From an uncultured Paraburkholderia sp. (GTDB taxonomy: Bacteria; Pseudomonadota; Gammaproteobacteria; Burkholderiales; Burkholderiaceae), in contig CALFSF010000173.1 of NCBI GenBank assembly GCA_937917025.1, forward strand, positions 1 to 6,540: a DNA stretch of 6,540 nt. The letters run 5' to 3'. Shown here in pieces: positions 5,392-6,540 of the stretch. The notes below the pieces were generated by a model that saw nothing but the letters and a program-made list of their open reading frames with translations, ran no database searches and had not been told where the DNA came from. Made by a program: the position numbers and the translations under genes. Within the stretch, counting starts at the first letter, position 1. Each line of letters opens with the position of its first letter.

Positions 5392-6540
5392 TCAAAGCGT
5401 GCGCGAAAACCGCTCGAGCGCCTGCTGGCCGAGATAGCGGTCGAACACCATGGCGATGTTGCGCACCAGCATCCGGCCCGCGGGCAGCACATCGAGACGC
5501 CGCGCGCCGATCGACACGAGCCCGTCGTCAGCGAACGATTGCAGACGGGCGAGTTCCGGCGCGAACGCTTCGGTGAAACGGATACCGTACGCCGCGTCGA
5601 ATTCGTCGAAACGCAGTTCGAGATTGCACATCAGTTGCGTGATGACGTCGCGACGCAGCCGGTCGTCGGGCGTCAGGCGCACGCCGCGCGTGATCGCGAG
5701 GCGACCCGCATCGATCGCGTTGGCCCAAGCGGGCAGTTCTTTTGCGTTCTGCGCGTATACATCGCCGACCTTGCCGATCGACGATGCACCAAAGCCGATC
5801 AGATCGCATTCCGCCCGCGTGCTGTAGCCCTGGAAGTTACGGTGCAGCGTGCGCTGCGCCTGCGCGCGCGCGAGTTCATCGGAGGGCAGCGCGAAGTGGT
5901 CCATGCCGATGTACACGTATCCTGCATCGGTCAGACGTTCGATCACGAGTCGCAGGATCGCAAGGCGGACTTCGGGTGAGGGCAGCGTTGCCGGGTCCAT
6001 CTGGCGTTGCATCTTGAAGCGCTGCGGCATGTGCGCGTAGCCGAACACCGATAGCCTGTCGGGCGCGAGCGCGAGCATCGTATCGAGCGTGCTACTGAAG
6101 CTGTCGACGGTTTGATGCGGCAGGCCGTAAATCAGATCGACGCCGATCGAATGGAAGCCGTGCGCGCGCGCCGCATGCATCACGCTACTTGTCATTTCGA
6201 CGGGCTGGATGCGGTTGATGGCCTGCTGCACGCGCGGATCGAAATCCTGCACGCCGAGACTCAGACGGTTGAAGCCCATCGCGCGCAGGTGCGCGACCGT
6301 TGCCGGCGAAGCCTCGCGCGGGTCGACCTCGATCGAATATTCACCGTGCGCGTCGGGCGCGAGCTGGAAATGTTCGCGCGTAGCCACCATCAGTTCGGCC
6401 ATTTCGTCGTGTGAGAGAAACGTCGGCGTGCCGCCGCCCCAGTGCAGTTGTGATACGACACGCGTCGTATCGAACAACGCCGCCTGCAACGCAACCTCAC
6501 GGGTCAACCGGTCGAGATAGGGACGCGCATGCGCACGATT
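5392..6540 (-). CDS. hemN: Oxygen-independent coproporphyrinogen III dehydrogenase HemN (N-terminus outside window)
   Basis: HemN is a radical-SAM enzyme that oxidatively decarboxylates coproporphyrinogen III to protoporphyrinogen IX in heme synthesis without oxygen. It is cytoplasmic. The frame is open to the window edge, so 382 residues are visible and roughly the first 75 are missing, judged against E. coli HemN (457 residues). The missing part includes the CxxxCxxC that binds the 4Fe-4S cluster. Visible motifs in order: LHWGGGTPTFL (the radical-SAM GGGTP segment), SIEVDPRE, FNRLSLGVQDF, VDLIYGLPHQT, PDRLSVFGYAHMP, GMDHFALPSDEL, LHRNFQGYSTR, GFGASSIG and RRDVITQLMCN. GMDHFA with LHRNFQGY is specific to true HemN, as opposed to the HemW chaperone-like paralogues. 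The frame is intact to the TGA at 5394-5392. The promoter lies outside, so FNR-type oxygen control cannot be judged. Confidence 0.96.
   Translation of the reverse strand, partial: NRAHARPYLDRLTREVALQAALFDTTRVVSQLHWGGGTPTFLSHDEMAELMVATREHFQLAPDAHGEYSIEVDPREASPATVAHLRAMGFNRLSLGVQDFDPRVQQAINRIQPVEMTSSVMHAARAHGFHSIGVDLIYGLPHQTVDSFSSTLDTMLALAPDRLSVFGYAHMPQRFKMQRQMDPATLPSPEVRLAILRLVIERLTDAGYVYIGMDHFALPSDELARAQAQRTLHRNFQGYSTRAECDLIGFGASSIGKVGDVYAQNAKELPAWANAIDAGRLAITRGVRLTPDDRLRRDVITQLMCNLELRFDEFDAAYGIRFTEAFAPELARLQSFADDGLVSIGARRLDVLPAGRMLVRNIAMVFDRYLGQQALERFSRTL

Noticed and set aside
5175..5576. Open reading frames across the tRNA (one with the PGPDSNRH-type sequence) and the 91-residue minus-strand frame at 5080-5355
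   Set aside because: They are translations of the tRNA-Leu gene, its promoter and its terminator; the PGPDSNRH-like peptide is a well-known artefact of antisense tRNA sequence.
1..6540. A CRISPR array, toxin-antitoxin pair, secretion or defence cluster, or other novel multi-gene system
   Set aside because: No spaced repeats, no paired small genes and no nuclease, transposase or phage motifs were found; the genes belong to ordinary conserved families.

Overview
The window is high-GC (clearly above 60%) DNA with strong G/C third-position bias. Its proteins look like those of Burkholderiaceae (Paraburkholderia, Caballeronia or Burkholderia). This assignment rests on remembered resemblance of the proteins and codon use, not on a search. 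The gene content is ordinary chromosomal housekeeping and metabolism. I see no mobile element, CRISPR array, phage gene or defence-type cluster.

Layout, left to right. The 3' end of an NAD(P)-dependent epimerase-type SDR gene (1-351, +) runs towards a gene for a 62-residue, two-helix membrane protein of unknown function (507-695, -). A perfect 12-bp GC-rich hairpin (446-472) lies between them. Next is an RsuA-type 16S rRNA pseudouridine synthase (864-1568, -). A 296-bp divergent intergenic region separates it from an aromatic amino acid permease, AroP type (1865-3244, +), which appears to start at TTG. A classical SDR oxidoreductase (3275-4006, -) converges on aroP with a 30-bp gap. It is transcribed away from a LysR-type regulator of the CrgA-like kind (4131-5057, +). 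Their 124-bp shared control region holds four GATTG/CAATC half-sites, a likely autoregulatory operator. A bidirectional terminator (5096-5132) separates lysR from a tRNA-Leu(CAA) gene on the minus strand (5181-5265), which has its own good sigma70-type promoter (5327-5355). The window ends inside hemN, the oxygen-independent coproporphyrinogen III dehydrogenase gene (5392-6540, -), whose N-terminal radical-SAM cysteines lie outside.

How the genes work together: the only clear functional unit is the divergent LysR/SDR pair, where the regulator probably controls the oxidoreductase and itself. The other genes look like independent transcription units for rRNA modification, aromatic amino acid uptake, leucine UUG decoding and anaerobic heme synthesis. 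The most useful items for follow-up are the four-half-site operator, the unannotated-type small membrane protein, the 12-bp hairpin and the choice of aroP start. I did not find a convincing novel system.
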